DNA from: Arbacia lixula
Taxonomy: Eukaryota; Echinodermata; Echinoidea; Arbacioida; Arbaciidae
Reading direction: 5' to 3'
DNA length: 64,000 bases
NCBI GenBank assembly: GCA_963669155.1
Contig: OZ022580.1
Location: forward strand, 21,215,696 to 21,279,695
Part shown: piece by piece, positions 40,101-45,034 of the stretch
Numbering within the stretch: position 1 is the stretch's first letter
Layout of the letters: every line of letters starts with the position of its first letter
The notes under the pieces: model-generated
What the model was told of the DNA's origin: nothing
The model's database searches: none
What the model saw: only the letters and a program-made list of their open reading frames with translations
Made by a program: the position numbers and the translations under genes

Positions 40101-43100
40101 AAGCAACGTATATAGAATGAAATACAAAGAATATCAAAAGAAAAATAAAAAGGAATGAAATAATATCTAAGAAAAAAAATAATAACATGATGTGAAATTA
40201 CAGAAAAGGATCGACGTCCCCCCCCCCCCCAAAAAAAAAAAAAAAAAGCCTCACGGGTCCAAAAAGGAAGGATGTGATTTTTTTTTCTTAATTGAATGAC
40301 CAAAATGCGAAAGAAGTTGCCCATAGGCGAAAATGAATACGCAATGCGGCGATAATTCCCCTTCTAGTAAAACTTGGTGAAATTGAATAACAATTACGAA
40401 TTTTGAAATTGAATGAAACTCGCTCTTATTTGAATGTAAAAACTAGAAAATTAAGTGAAACAAAAATGAAATTGAATGAAAAGAGTTTGAAATTGAAGCG
40501 CAGGAGTGACAAGTGGGCCAAAATTTCCTGAACATGAATGCATGTTGATGAAATTGATGGGTTAGGCCATTTCCTGACCTACTTTTATCTGACCTAGTCT
40601 TTCTGACCCAGTTTTTTTGCCATTCACTCAGTACGGCCTCTGTTATTGGCTACTGTGCTAATGAATATTCAAGACTATGGTATGGCTTGTCGAACATTCG
40701 CGCCGGCGCGGCCAAAGAAGCGGCCAGGAGGCGCAATTTTTTCGAACATTCGCGCCGGCGCGGCCAAAGAGGCGGCCAGGAGGCGCAATTTTTTTTTGCA
40801 CGCTAGCTCATAGACGCCAGAGCTTTTCACAGCTGAGAGAGAAATCCTTGCTCTCTGCAATCGGCCACAGCCTGCGAGAGCACGCTCATGCCGATATCAG
40901 CTGTTCCTTTGTACCATTGTATGTGGGTAATGAGTTGATATAAGGACACTAGAAAACCTATTACTGTGCACAAATGCCATGTTGTGATAAAAAGTTGAGT
41001 AAATAGATATGTGTTTGTGTTATAATTATTTCATGTTTGCTAGGTTTTATCAGACTATTTATTATTTTTTTATCTGTCCCTCCCGACATGATGCTCTAAA
41101 TCCCCTAGAACAAAATGGAATCTCCCGTCTCTTTTTCCCCAAATCTCGCTAGAGAAAAAAATATTGGAGTCATCGACTGTTTGATAGGGTGCATAATAAA
41201 TTTCTACCAAAAATATTCCTTATTCAATCATTCAATAACTTTTTCATGAGATGATGTATTCTTCAATAATACAACAAGGATAAACAAACTCACTTTTATC
41301 TTATTGTCCCACAAAAATCCAGTGTTTTTTACATTATATTTTATTTCTGAGAGCACAGTCCCCTTTTTCTGAAGTGGAGCAGTCCGGCGCCGGCAATTCC
41401 CGCGTGGACTAAGCCACGTGACTCCGAGAGTGTAATCAGAGAGCGGTTGCGAATGGGATGTCAATGAGAACGCGCTTTAGAGCGCGAGCTGATACAGTAT
41501 TAGAAACAACTGATAGTCTTACGTTCCTAGACACAATGAATATTTATACTCCGAGAATTTTGATAAGGCACGATCCAAAAGAAGCGCAAGTATCACAATA
41601 AGATAACCAACAAATAAAGAAAAATGTTTGATTTTATCACGGAAGCAAGATTTTGTTAGCATTGGTAGTCAAGACATAAGAGCATGTTTATAACAAGAGG
41701 AGAACAAAAAGTTTTAGAGTGTAGACTATCAACGTCCTACGAGTGACCTTCGTAGTCTGGACGCTACACTATGCATCAACATTCTTTTCCAAATGTAAAC
41801 ATTGCAGGCTTGTCTTGGGGGAAGTTCTCAAACTATTAAGTATTATGACCTTCCAGACAGGCATGTAATGTCTACATTTTGCAAAGGAATGCGAATGTGA
41901 TGTTAAGTATTCATTTTTCTCCATGTTCTTTCAGGGAGTGTTCCTACACCTCAAACTTTCATGGTATTTTTGCCATGATGAACGACATTTACCTCAAGTA
42001 AAGAAAAGTTGTGGTTTTCTTGAAACAATTTACAGGAATTTAGTAACTACATTGATATAATCATTGCCCTCTGAGGAGTACAGTTTTAGAACATGCATCA
42101 TGGAGGGAAAAAAAGGTCCATAGAAACAAATGTGTTGGAAGTGAAAAAGAAAAAAGCGTGATTATTTTTGTTTGTTTCTTTCTTTACATAGTTATTGTGG
42201 ATTTTTTTGTTCATCATTTGGGGTTCAGAGAACTAGAAAGATGAAGAAAGGAAGAATGAAACACCTGCTGAGCAGGCTCTCTTTATTATACAAGATATAC
42301 ATACAAAGGGGGTAAACTGTGACAAGTTGCTTGCAGAACCTGTGGAAGAAAGCAACTAGAGAATAAAAGAGGACAGCAGCCATTCTCTCTGCACAATTAC
42401 AGCCACAACACGATCACAGCAAAACGAGTGTTTGGGACTGGGTCTGCGATGAAATTTGAAGTGTTGAGAACACACCTGATTTAAACTGCAAAAAAAAAAA
42501 AAAACTGTTTAGAGGTATACTGATGAAAGCTACACGATAACTAAAACAGTGCTGGTCAGGATTGTGAACCAAATTAGAACTGAAATGCGACTGAAAAGGA
42601 TGCAAAGCAAACTAGAGCAATTCGACTGCCACGCAGTCGATAAATATGCCTCCGCCTCTTTGCTATTCTCAGAAAATGTGTATTTTTGGTGGGCAATGTA
42701 CCATTGCTCCTATGTGAAATGAAAATATCACATTATGTTTTTCCAAGTTTAGCCTTTTTACCTCTTACTTCTTTGCCTTCCAATCTAACCAGTCTGTCTA
42801 AATCCATCCTTGTATCAAGTTTGTTTAAAATTAGCCAATTTTTGGGTGAAGTTCATTGACCTTTGACCTTTCAGGAATTCTACCCAAACTTCACCTGTCT
42901 ACCTCCATGAAGTAATACATCTCTGTACTATGTTTGGTTTAAATTGGATCATTAGTATTGGATTCAATGTGAAAAATATCTATTTGGGGGCCATTTTTAG
43001 CCAATTCTGGCAAAGTTCATTGACCTTTGATCTCTGACCTTTGAGAAATTTCACCAAAAATGTCATGCAGTCTACCCCCAAGTAGTGATCCATCTTTGCA

Positions 43101-44869
43101 CTATGTTTGGTTGGTATTGCATCATTGGATTTTGATACATTTTTAAAATTATCCCTTTGGGGGCAATTCTTAGCTAATTTTTGACAAAGTTCATTGACCT
43201 TTGACCTTTGAACTCTCAGGAATTTTACCCACACTTTCACCAGTCTACCTCCATGAAGTGATGCATCTCTGTACCATGTTTGCTTAGAATTGCGCCATTG
43301 GATTTGGATTCATTGTGAAAAATATCAATTTTTGCAAAGTTCATTGACCTTTGACCTCTGACCTTCCAGCAATTTCACCAACAATGTCACCAGTCTAACC
43401 CCAAGAAGTGATCCATCGTTTCACTATGTTTCGCTGGAATTGAACCATTGGATTTGGATTTATTGTGAAAAATTTAAAGTTTGGGGCAATTTCTAGCCAA
43501 TTTTGGCAAAGTTCATTGACCTTTGACCTTTGAACTTTCAGGAATTTACCAAAAATGTCACCAGTCTATCCCCAAGTAGTCATCTATCTTTGTACCATGT
43601 TTAATGAGAATTGCATCCTTGGATTTGGATTTATTGTGAAAAAGGTCAATTTTTGGCAAATTTTCACAAATTTCATTGACCTTTGACCTCTGACCTTTCA
43701 GGAATTTTACCAAAAATGTTACCAGTCTATCCCCAAGTAGTGATCCATCTTTGTACCATGTTTAATGAGAATTGCATCCTTGGATTTGGATTTATTGTGA
43801 AAAAGGTCAATTTTGGGCAATTTTTACAGAGTTCATTGACCTTTGACCTTTGACCTCAATCAGATTTGACCCCAATTTTACACACTTCATTAGTTTCATG
43901 CAATACATACATGTACCAAGTTTGAAGCAAATCTGCTTAACGGTTCTCAAGATATTGCCAAAACGGATTCGGGACGGACGGACGGACGGACGGACGGACG
44001 GACGGACGGACGGACGGACAACCCGAAAACATAATGCCTCCGGCCACTTCGTGGCGGAGGCATAAAAACCTCGGATCTATGTCTACCTATATTATCGTAT
44101 TGTTCGCGCTACAGCCCAGTCTTACACACACGTAATGCGTTCACGGCGAGCAAAAACAAACGGCAGTCACACCTCAGTCATCACACAACAGTCATAACCC
44201 AAGCATTCTAAACCAGCCCGAAACTCACCAAAAACTCAACAAAATGCCACATCCAGCTGTCAGAACCGTCACAATATATCCACACACGGAAAAAAATTGC
44301 AGTCAGGGGAAAAGGTGACACAAAAGAGGGCTAAAAACAGGAAAGCAAAGGAGAGGAAAATAATCCCTACAGCTTCACTCAGCTAACCTATACTAGGAAA
44401 GTGAATGAGCGAGCAGCTAGCTCGCTAACTGCACGTGCATGCAGTGAATGAGAACGCACCCGGGTGTAGAATTTCGACAAGCCATAGTCTTGAATATTCA
44501 TTAGCACAGTAGCCAATAACAGAGGCCGTCTCATGAAAACTGCCTCGTGTACAAAATGAATGGCAAAAAAACTGGGTCAGAAAGACTAGGTCAGATTAAA
44601 AGTAGGTCAGGAAATGGCCTAACCCGAAATTGATTGCTGTTTTGACGAATTCGGCCGGGAAAACCTATATTTATGTGGAGAAAACCGTTCGTATTCTCAA
44701 ACATTCAAATATGACAACTGACAACTACAGAGATGATATTACGAGAAGTCCAAAAGATCAGAGCACTCATTTCTTTCAGCTCATGCCTACTCTACTTACC
44801 TAGGCCATGGTCTGCTAGATTGATGTATGTCACACAATTCAGTGGTCCTGCACAACTACGTCTCAGCAA
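989..44869 (-). CDS. multi-exon leucine-rich-repeat protein gene, overall model (5' and 3' incomplete)
   Basis: Fourteen exons were built by hand from minus-strand reading frames, each bounded by AG/GT signals: 44800-44869, 33248-33375, 31948-32104, 30489-30551, 29377-29438, 28697-28774, 28279-28400, 27676-27825, 23531-23636, 22976-23094, 22408-22588, 15788-15910, 12475-12901 and 989-1115. They sum to 1913 nt and keep one frame across all thirteen junctions. Visible residues 1-140 are leucine-rich repeats plus a C-terminal cap (LPNVWMLDG). Residues 140-453 are mainly helical and unrecognised. About 459-530 is Pro/Ser/Thr-rich, and 564-638 (starting LGDKVLLGPQ) looks beta-rich, possibly SH3-like (inference). 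LRRs usually bind protein partners; no enzymatic motif or membrane segment is evident. The start codon lies right of 44869 and was not found, and the last exon ends in phase 2 so the gene continues left of the window. The first intron seen (11.4 kb) is swollen by nested transposons. The family is not identified. Confidence 0.85.
1116..2491. other. intron 13, left part: no gene seen
   Basis: AT-rich intron sequence with scattered stops in all frames. A stretch at about 2200-2400 carries the recurring wording caaaatggccaccat / caaaatggacgct, which looks like an old dispersed repeat. I see no exon, RNA gene or TIR pair. Confidence 0.6.
2492..2707 (+). repeat. left IR/DR of the Tc1-type element
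   Basis: The outer repeat starts at 2492 after TA, and the inner repeat (ctgatgttcaaaagtattca...) spans 2680-2707. In this family the two repeats are transposase-binding sites (established). Confidence 0.9.
3083..3926 (+). pseudogene. Tc1-like transposase pseudogene
   Basis: The N-terminal part (about 3083-3290) encodes a helix-turn-helix DNA-binding region with KRKELSDDLRSRIV and YKAISKHFEVHVATVQ. The catalytic part (3475-3830) shows the DDE triad context: LWSDEIK, QQDNDPKH and SPDLNPIENLW. The expected start codon appears to be CTG at 3083. The frame shifts near 3298. A block is missing between FGHRD and NGIMKKEQ near 3580, judged against the usual family length of about 340 residues. The frame shifts again near 3830, before the ancestral stop at 3924-3926. 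It cannot make a working enzyme. Confidence 0.92.
3991..4206 (-). repeat. right IR/DR of the Tc1-type element
   Basis: The inner repeat (caggggtatgaatacttttg...) is at 3991-4018 and the outer repeat at 4179-4206, followed by TA. The length equals that of the left arm. Confidence 0.9.
4207..4578. other. intron 13 segment, no gene seen
   Basis: AT-rich sequence continuing the flank of the Tc1-type element, with a poly-T run at 4505-4519. No feature is supported. Confidence 0.5.
4579..4740. mobile_element. hairpin MITE, GGGGCCCATTTCATAAAAAG ends
   Basis: The left end ggggcccatttcataaaaag is the inverse of the right end ctttttatgaaatgggcccc, and both arms continue through ttgctat-atagcaact. The total is about 162 bp with no coding capacity, typical of a short non-autonomous palindromic element. 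Confidence 0.85.
4811..5045. repeat. minisatellite CCCACAAATGTAATAA
   Basis: At least ten tandem or near-tandem copies of cccacaaatgtaataa are separated by short spacers (tcg, cgc, cacttta). The repetitive minus-strand ORF (FVGKV, LLHLW) is an artefact of the array. The same unit reappears at 7600-7760, 17055-17085 and 17930-17960, so it marks repeat-family boundaries. Confidence 0.9.
5096..5962. repeat. tandem array, left arm of a large palindrome
   Basis: Repeated units of roughly 150-170 bp contain aaggcccgatcatcttattc, cctgtggaataac, gagaatggagcctagtcttt and agagcgtagtctttt. The same wording in reverse complement fills 8090-8785, so this is one arm of an inverted structure centred near 7680. 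Confidence 0.85.
5963..7245. mobile_element. non-autonomous TIR element, CCCAGC ends, nested in the palindrome
   Basis: The left end cccagcaaaaacgaaaca mirrors the right end gtttcttttttgttagctggg. Subterminal regions are crowded with aacgtttt/aaaacgtt variants in both orientations (5980-6130 and 6820-7230), as in foldback-type elements. It interrupts the left arm of the palindrome, since inverted homology resumes at about 7260. No transposase was seen. The target duplication is unclear. Confidence 0.7.
7246..8090. repeat. centre of the large palindrome with minisatellite core
   Basis: Sequence at about 7290-7440 (ttcttggcgatgcatggcat, gtacatatgtgg) is repeated inverted at about 7950-8060 (atgccatgcatcgccaagaa). 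The core at 7600-7760 holds tttgtgggcgttattacatt and inverse copies of the 4811-5045 minisatellite unit. Confidence 0.8.
8091..8790. repeat. tandem array, right arm of the large palindrome
   Basis: Repeats of ccacaggaataagatga, gaaaagactacgctc and gggtctggaggaaagacta are the reverse complement of units at 5096-5962. About four to five units are present. Confidence 0.85.
8932..9636. mobile_element. palindrome-ended MITE, CCCCTTTTATAGTG ends
   Basis: The left end ccccttttatagtgagaatt mirrors the right end gcgcactataaatgggg. The left end carries a long hairpin (8936-9000) built on ggatcaggtccggacctgat. Related wording (ctaaagtta, cactataaaagg) recurs at 9060-9095 and 9575-9600. No coding potential is supported. 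Confidence 0.75.
9637..12474. other. intron 13, right part: no gene seen
   Basis: AT-rich intron of the LRR gene. It contains a short GA microsatellite (9703-9727) and an A/G-rich stretch (11040-11160). Short ORFs here are not supported by splice context or composition. I see nothing else. Confidence 0.55.
12475..12901 (-). CDS. LRR gene exon 13 (Pro-rich linker and GDKV segment)
   Basis: The acceptor is ttcttcttcag and the donor is TTCCAG followed by gttggt, a less usual donor that is still GT. It enters in phase 0 and leaves in phase 1, encoding residues 454-596. The first half is rich in Pro, Ser, Thr and Arg (TPTITPPPSSS-like), probably disordered. Then come basic GGRRRVGS and the ordered-looking LGDKVLLGPQNLAYIIAM and YDVALLQME. 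At 427 bp it is the longest exon and clearly more GC-rich than the flanking introns. Confidence 0.85.
13118..14260. mobile_element. TIR element with GGCCCTGTATCACAAAG-type ends
   Basis: The left end gggccctgtatcacaaag and the right end (read inverted: ggccatgtatcacagag) match. Both subterminal regions are rich in cgatcgat, ttacgattgat and aacttacaattgat motifs. The interior shows no transposase. A related short hairpin element is at 62882-63022. Confidence 0.6.
14261..14676. repeat. 173-bp tandem repeat, two units
   Basis: Units begin tcatatcatttgacctt at 14261 and 14434 (period 173) and contain gaccccatcatcct, ggtattacccaa and gcagaaataaagaaatga. The last unit ends with aacagaccaacagac and ctctgccaaactttgttcag. 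The same family is at 24170-24694. Confidence 0.9.
14677..15787. other. intron 12, left part: hairpin and short repeats, no gene
   Basis: Contains a 39-bp near-perfect palindrome at 14970-15008 (arms gatctcaaaacaatacta) and a cluster of tattgcccgct / tatgttaat repeats at 15440-15545. No exon is supported apart from the one that begins at 15788. Confidence 0.6.
14970..15008. repeat. 39-bp palindrome
   Basis: The arms gatctcaaaacaatacta and tagtattgttttgagatc pair completely around a short centre. It resembles the core of a hairpin MITE. Confidence 0.85.
15788..15910 (-). CDS. LRR gene exon 12
   Basis: The acceptor is ccttactag and the donor is CTGGAG followed by gtgaga; phase 0 at both ends, 41 codons (residues 413-453). 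It encodes a charged helical segment including RLIEEVSEYLVECIQRNTKK and KSSANFVLE. Confidence 0.85.
16051..18619. mobile_element. inverted-repeat-bounded block containing a LINE fragment
   Basis: The segment at 16051-16098 (cctgtttgccattgcactgg...) is inverted at 18569-18619. A second pair (gaaattgccatatatttctt at 16139 and its inverse at 18138) confirms the arms. The right arm holds internal near-tandem copies with aatcaactgggca and ccatggcaa. The middle carries a partial hairpin at 16205-16290, the LINE fragment and two traces of the cccacaaat minisatellite. Confidence 0.6.
17095..17925 (-). pseudogene. 3' fragment of an L2/CR1-like LINE reverse transcriptase
   Basis: Minus-strand translation gives the conserved C-terminal thumb and tail of this LINE group: KTEVVHV, CDLGVIVQDDLS, RIGKIRHFLDKMTTERLVHA, then in a shifted frame LRSLRWLSIRACVQFKILTL and a FK..LQTHLFD ending. 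Frame breaks and stops make it dead. It ends at a short ATT/AAT microsatellite (about 17075-17100), as usual for the 3' end of L2/CR1 copies. It is a different, older lineage than the intact copy at 48883. Confidence 0.85.
18713..19610. repeat. GCCTCCGCC-ended DR1-array repeat, copy 1 (right-truncated)
   Basis: Starts with aattcgactgccacgcagtc and atatgcctccgcctctttgc, then runs through near-tandem units of about 160-180 bp carrying cattgacctttgacctctta, cagtctacc and accatgtttggtt. It stops where a second copy begins, without the ggcggaggcata end. Confidence 0.85.
19611..20455. repeat. DR1-array repeat, copy 2 (right-truncated)
   Basis: A new left end (aattcgactgccacgcagtc, atatgcctccacc) starts directly after copy 1. 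The internal units match copies 3 and 4, with tgacctttgacctctgacct at about 20356. It is cut off in a tgtttggttggaat unit. Confidence 0.85.
20456..20880. repeat. inverted repeat with telomere-like CCCTAA stretch
   Basis: The words agttcataagt (about 20575) and acttatgaact (about 20825) flank a centre with degenerate ccctaaacctaaccctgacc repeats (20620-20700). The Pro/Asn-rich ORF in it is a product of the repeat. This may be a degraded foldback element. Confidence 0.55.
21101..21433 (+). pseudogene. possible THAP-type zinc-finger fragment
   Basis: The plus-strand frame reads KKCQLWIKACGRKDLTTDKI followed by RKDSYICSKYF and then TYHPTRSAATPQS. This resembles the middle of a THAP DNA-binding domain (W..ac.R.dl, then ICS.HF, then a Tyr/Pro stretch). 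The N-terminal C-x-C half is missing or in another frame (an upstream ISSIPK-like reading is out of frame across an AAAC microsatellite), and the final His is Tyr. THAP domains occur in host factors and in P and PIF/Harbinger-like transposons, so a transposon relic in intron 11 is most likely. The assignment is by eye only. Confidence 0.4.
21434..22407. other. intron 11, right part: no gene seen
   Basis: Mixed-composition intron. A GC-richer patch at 21580-21670 has no clear coding frame or repeat partner in the window. Confidence 0.5.
22408..22588 (-). CDS. LRR gene exon 11
   Basis: The acceptor is ctactgcccag and the donor is ACAGGA followed by gtgagt. It enters with one base and leaves in phase 0, encoding residues 352-412. 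It reads YREYRSLLAAEVVQLLCIV and ends NALIMEGVEALVERIHSTG. Amphipathic helices are likely; no known motif was recognised. Confidence 0.87.
22589..22975. other. intron 10: CT-rich, no gene
   Basis: Contains a pyrimidine-rich stretch at 22785-22870 (tctctctttc variants), probably an old TC microsatellite. Plus-strand ORFs here are antisense to the exon or simple-sequence artefacts. Confidence 0.6.
22976..23094 (-). CDS. LRR gene exon 10
   Basis: The acceptor is tggttttcag and the donor is CCCAT followed by gtaagt. It starts in phase 0 and ends in phase 2, encoding residues 313-352: DGGLYDKLYLCLYYTVAELI and a basic CKKNNVP segment. Confidence 0.87.
23095..23530. other. intron 9: no gene seen
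   Basis: No repeat or ORF of note. Confidence 0.5.
23531..23636 (-). CDS. LRR gene exon 9
   Basis: The acceptor is gtctctgcag and the donor is CAAAAG followed by gtacat. It enters with one base and leaves in phase 0, encoding residues 277-312, a leucine-rich helical segment: DSLELFQLREDHLCRVLSLL followed by LSAVKVDRDGQK. Confidence 0.87.
23637..24169. other. intron 8 segment: no gene seen
   Basis: AT-rich, nothing recognised. Confidence 0.5.
24170..24694. repeat. 173-bp tandem repeat, about three units
   Basis: Units begin tcatatcatttgacctttt at 24291 and 24464 (period 173) after a partial first unit. The end carries aacagaccaacagaccaac, matching the 14261-14676 copy. Confidence 0.92.
24930..26450. 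repeat. tandem array of about 245-bp units
   Basis: About six diverged units. Landmarks recur at 25511, 25751 and 26000 (ttattggtcag.agatgac), each followed by atgtaacatccatata, ttttgaaa.gtggaa, tgccgaaaacatcag and cagtattttgtc. The ORFs in it share the same translated wording and are artefacts of the array. It lies in intron 8. Confidence 0.9.
26451..27675. other. intron 8, right part: GC-rich island then AT-rich sequence, no gene
   Basis: 26455-26800 is distinctly GC-rich with recurring ggagcggt / gtggtgaac wording, probably a diverged repeat. 26800-27675 is AT-rich with a poly-A run near 27270. No coding signal is supported. Confidence 0.5.
27676..27825 (-). CDS. LRR gene exon 8
   Basis: The acceptor is catcatgtag and the donor is GATATTAT followed by gtgagt. 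It enters with one base and leaves in phase 2, encoding residues 227-277. It is a helical segment with NFLEKLLKYQSEDRERCNML followed by LLLLVAFLEFSIPHALLQD. The hydrophobic run LLLLLVAFLEF is short and probably a helix core, not a membrane span. Confidence 0.87.
27826..28278. other. intron 7: no gene seen
   Basis: No repeat or RNA gene recognised. Confidence 0.5.
28279..28400 (-). CDS. LRR gene exon 7
   Basis: The acceptor is ccctgtatcag and the donor is CACAG followed by gtatgc. It starts in phase 0 and ends in phase 2, encoding residues 187-227, with THLMMKFPANGPLNVDTDC followed by RRLMYMAYNLQEDLQIEL. Confidence 0.87.
28697..28774 (-). CDS. LRR gene exon 6
   Basis: The acceptor is cgttcatcag and the donor is AGCAAG followed by gtgagg; phase 0 at both ends, 26 codons (residues 161-186): RHKLPWNQFIPTSMKEIQV then HGIYGSK. 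Confidence 0.85.
28775..29376. other. intron 5: no gene seen
   Basis: AT-rich, with a short direct repeat gatacaatacca near 28890-28920. Nothing else. Confidence 0.5.
29377..29438 (-). CDS. LRR gene exon 5
   Basis: The acceptor is ctttcaaacag and the donor is CCAGTG followed by gtgagt. It enters with two bases and leaves in phase 0: AERIQVQHFFQDSSISKHPV (residues 140-160). It directly follows the LRR cap. Confidence 0.85.
29709..30346. mobile_element. Tc1-like MITE with TA target duplication
   Basis: The ends CAGTAAACAACAGAAATATT and its near-inverse are flanked by TA. The attcatacccc motif is shared with the Tc1-type element at 2492. There is no transposase. A block of about 140-150 bp (caggcggacacagaatattt ... 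caaaattattcata) is present twice in the left arm (29778-29926 and 29927-30066) but once, inverted, in the right arm (about 30165-30285). Confidence 0.9.
30489..30551 (-). CDS. LRR gene exon 4 (LRR cap)
   Basis: The acceptor is cttatttcag and the donor is ATAACAT followed by gtgagt. It enters with two bases and leaves in phase 1: YRIHVIDCLPNVWMLDGRLI (residues 119-140). The form YR..V...LP....LDG is the usual cap after the last LRR in SDS22-like proteins. This 63-bp exon was found by looking for the missing cap, and the phases fit exons 3 and 5 exactly. Confidence 0.87.
30891..30958. repeat. 12-bp minisatellite GCGTCCTAATRC
   Basis: About six units such as gcgtcctaatac and gcgtcctaatgc in tandem. 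They are preceded by two similar blocks containing ataaaagt.cgttacac, one of which is tied to aggtgatagtac and the other to ggactatcac. Confidence 0.9.
31074..31231. mobile_element. 158-bp hairpin MITE
   Basis: The arms gcaaataatca...gacgagctatcacttcc and ggaagtgatagttcgtc...tgattatttgc pair along their length, with a short central loop near 31143-31155. Confidence 0.85.
31948..32104 (-). CDS. LRR gene exon 3
   Basis: The acceptor is ctgtttaccag and the donor is CCCTACT followed by gtaagt. It starts in phase 0 and ends in phase 1, encoding residues 67-119 with two LRRs: VTNLDGLSKFVALGSLNLSL and ILELNLHGNPKLDRDPY. NPKLDRDPY is the typical entry into an LRR cap. Confidence 0.9.
32105..32823. 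other. intron 2, left part: no gene seen
   Basis: AT-rich. The minus-strand ORF here has no splice support and no recognisable motif. Confidence 0.5.
32824..33060. mobile_element. TACACT hairpin MITE, copy 1
   Basis: A full palindrome with ends tacacttcagttcaaagg / gctgtagtgta, purine tract gggaaagggaagaaaggg and its inverse, and core ccagttcagcatgaaacatg. Two further copies are at 33520 and 46322. Confidence 0.92.
33248..33375 (-). CDS. LRR gene exon 2
   Basis: The acceptor is ctacctggcag and the donor is AACCAG followed by gtcaga. It enters with two bases and leaves in phase 0, encoding residues 24-66 with two LRRs: RIENLHVAPKLQTLNLRGND and LQACHHLWHLDVANNQ. Confidence 0.9.
33520..33719. 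mobile_element. TACACT hairpin MITE, copy 2 (right arm shortened)
   Basis: The left arm matches copies 1 and 3, with the core hairpin cagcatgaaaca...tgtttcatgctg. The right arm lacks a block between ggacaaaata and ggctccttccc, so it is 200 bp and not about 230 bp. Confidence 0.9.
34533..35649 (+). mobile_element. TIR element TAGGCCTGTTCACACA, copy 1
   Basis: The left end taggcctgttcacacacaag mirrors the right end gtgtgtgtgaacgggccta. Subterminal regions are rich in tcgcgat/atcgcga and tgcgattttt. The TIR style and AT-rich flanks suggest a PIF/Harbinger-like MITE (inference); no transposase is visible. A 92-codon ORF at 34780-35058 is shared with copy 2. Confidence 0.7.
35883..36570 (-). mobile_element. 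TIR element TAGGCCTGTTCACACA, copy 2, inverted and internally deleted
   Basis: Near-identical in reverse complement to about 34533-35212. It ends gtgtgtgaacgggccta at 36570 and begins taggcccgtgacgtgac at 35883. The two arms form an inverted repeat of about 680 bp around a spacer of similar length. Confidence 0.8.
37168..37562. other. intron 1 segment: no gene seen
   Basis: AT-rich, no supported feature. A short plus-strand ORF at 37349-37549 has no recognisable motif. Confidence 0.5.
37590..39009. repeat. DR1-array repeat, copy 3 (both ends present)
   Basis: The left end is aattcgactgccccgcagtc with tatgcctccgcc; the right end is acttcgtggcggaggcataa, so the last 12 bases are inverted copies. 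It contains near-tandem units of about 160-180 bp, ending with cggacggacggacaacccg. Several exact tgacctttgacc words are present. Confidence 0.9.
39039..39102. repeat. 64-bp perfect palindrome
   Basis: Left arm aaaaatcttgtagttaaaaa followed by acagtaggtgta; the right arm is its exact reverse complement with no loop. Confidence 0.92.
40690..40797. repeat. GC-rich 52-bp tandem duplication
   Basis: Two copies of tcgaacattcgcgccggcgc plus ggccaaaga.gcggccagga, at 40690 and 40742. The unit is strikingly GC-rich for this window. It lies just inside the left TIR of the MULE-like element. Confidence 0.9.
40800..42611. other. interior of the MULE-like element: no gene seen
   Basis: Mostly AT-rich. 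A GC-richer patch at 41380-41500 includes gagaacgcgctttagagcgc, and similar gaatgagaacgc wording is at about 44445. There is a poly-A run at 42489. No transposase, SWIM or zinc-finger signature was recognised. Confidence 0.5.
42612..44067. repeat. DR1-array repeat, copy 4 (both ends present)
   Basis: The same ends as copy 3. The near-tandem units contain at least five exact tgacctttgacc words. It ends with about eleven GGAC units (43973-44019) before caacccgaaaacataatgcc. It lies within the MULE-like element. Repetitive minus-strand ORFs in it are artefacts. Confidence 0.92.
44800..44869 (-). CDS. LRR gene exon 1 of the visible model (internal exon)
   Basis: The acceptor is ttttttttgtaattag and the donor is GGCCTAG followed by gtaagt. 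It starts in phase 0 and ends in phase 1, encoding residues 1-24: LLRRSCAGPLNCVTYINLAD then HGL. INLADHGL is the start of an LRR and continues in frame with exon 2. It has an acceptor and no ATG, so at least one upstream exon exists but was not found to the right. Confidence 0.82.
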
Positions 44870-45034
44870 CTAATTACAAAAAAAAGGACAACAAATATTC
44901 TCATATCTTGAAGGTAGCAGGTACTTTTTAAAGTCCTGAGGAACAATGATTATTATTACTTAATCTCAAGAGGTTTAATACTGTAAAAAGCCAAGTTACA
45001 AGAATGCTGACAAGATCAGAAAAATATCAAGAAT

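Larger units (their letters stand above)
40559..44625. mobile_element. MULE-like element with 9-bp target duplication
   Basis: The ends GGGTTAGGCCATTTCCTGAC and its exact inverse carry long terminal inverted repeats of about 140-155 bp, down to gactatggtatggcttgtcg / cgacaagccatagtc. The 9 bp gaaattgat occur directly on both sides (40550-40558 and 44626-44634), and the empty site can be read in the related copy C. A 9-bp duplication with long TIRs is typical of Mutator-like elements (established). No transposase was recognised, so this copy looks non-autonomous. Confidence 0.85.
39328..44669 (+). mobile_element. TATAGGTTTTCCCG TIR element, copy A, interrupted
   Basis: The left end tataggttttcccgcccaat and the right end attcggccgggaaaacctata match the complete copy at 58470-59732. 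Without the insertion at 40559-44634 (element plus duplicated target) it would be about 1.27 kb. It contains runs of C and A near 40220-40247 and no convincing gene. Confidence 0.85.

Noticed and set aside
39887..40324. 145-aa Phe/Ile-rich ORF, also seen in part near 58198 and 58933
   Set aside because: It spans homopolymer runs and is frame-broken in the sister copies, so it is the AT-rich interior of a non-autonomous element.
42980..43240. 86-aa minus-strand ORF with an internal repeat (KVNELCQ)
   Set aside because: The internal repeat is the DR1-array unit translated; there is no other evidence of coding.
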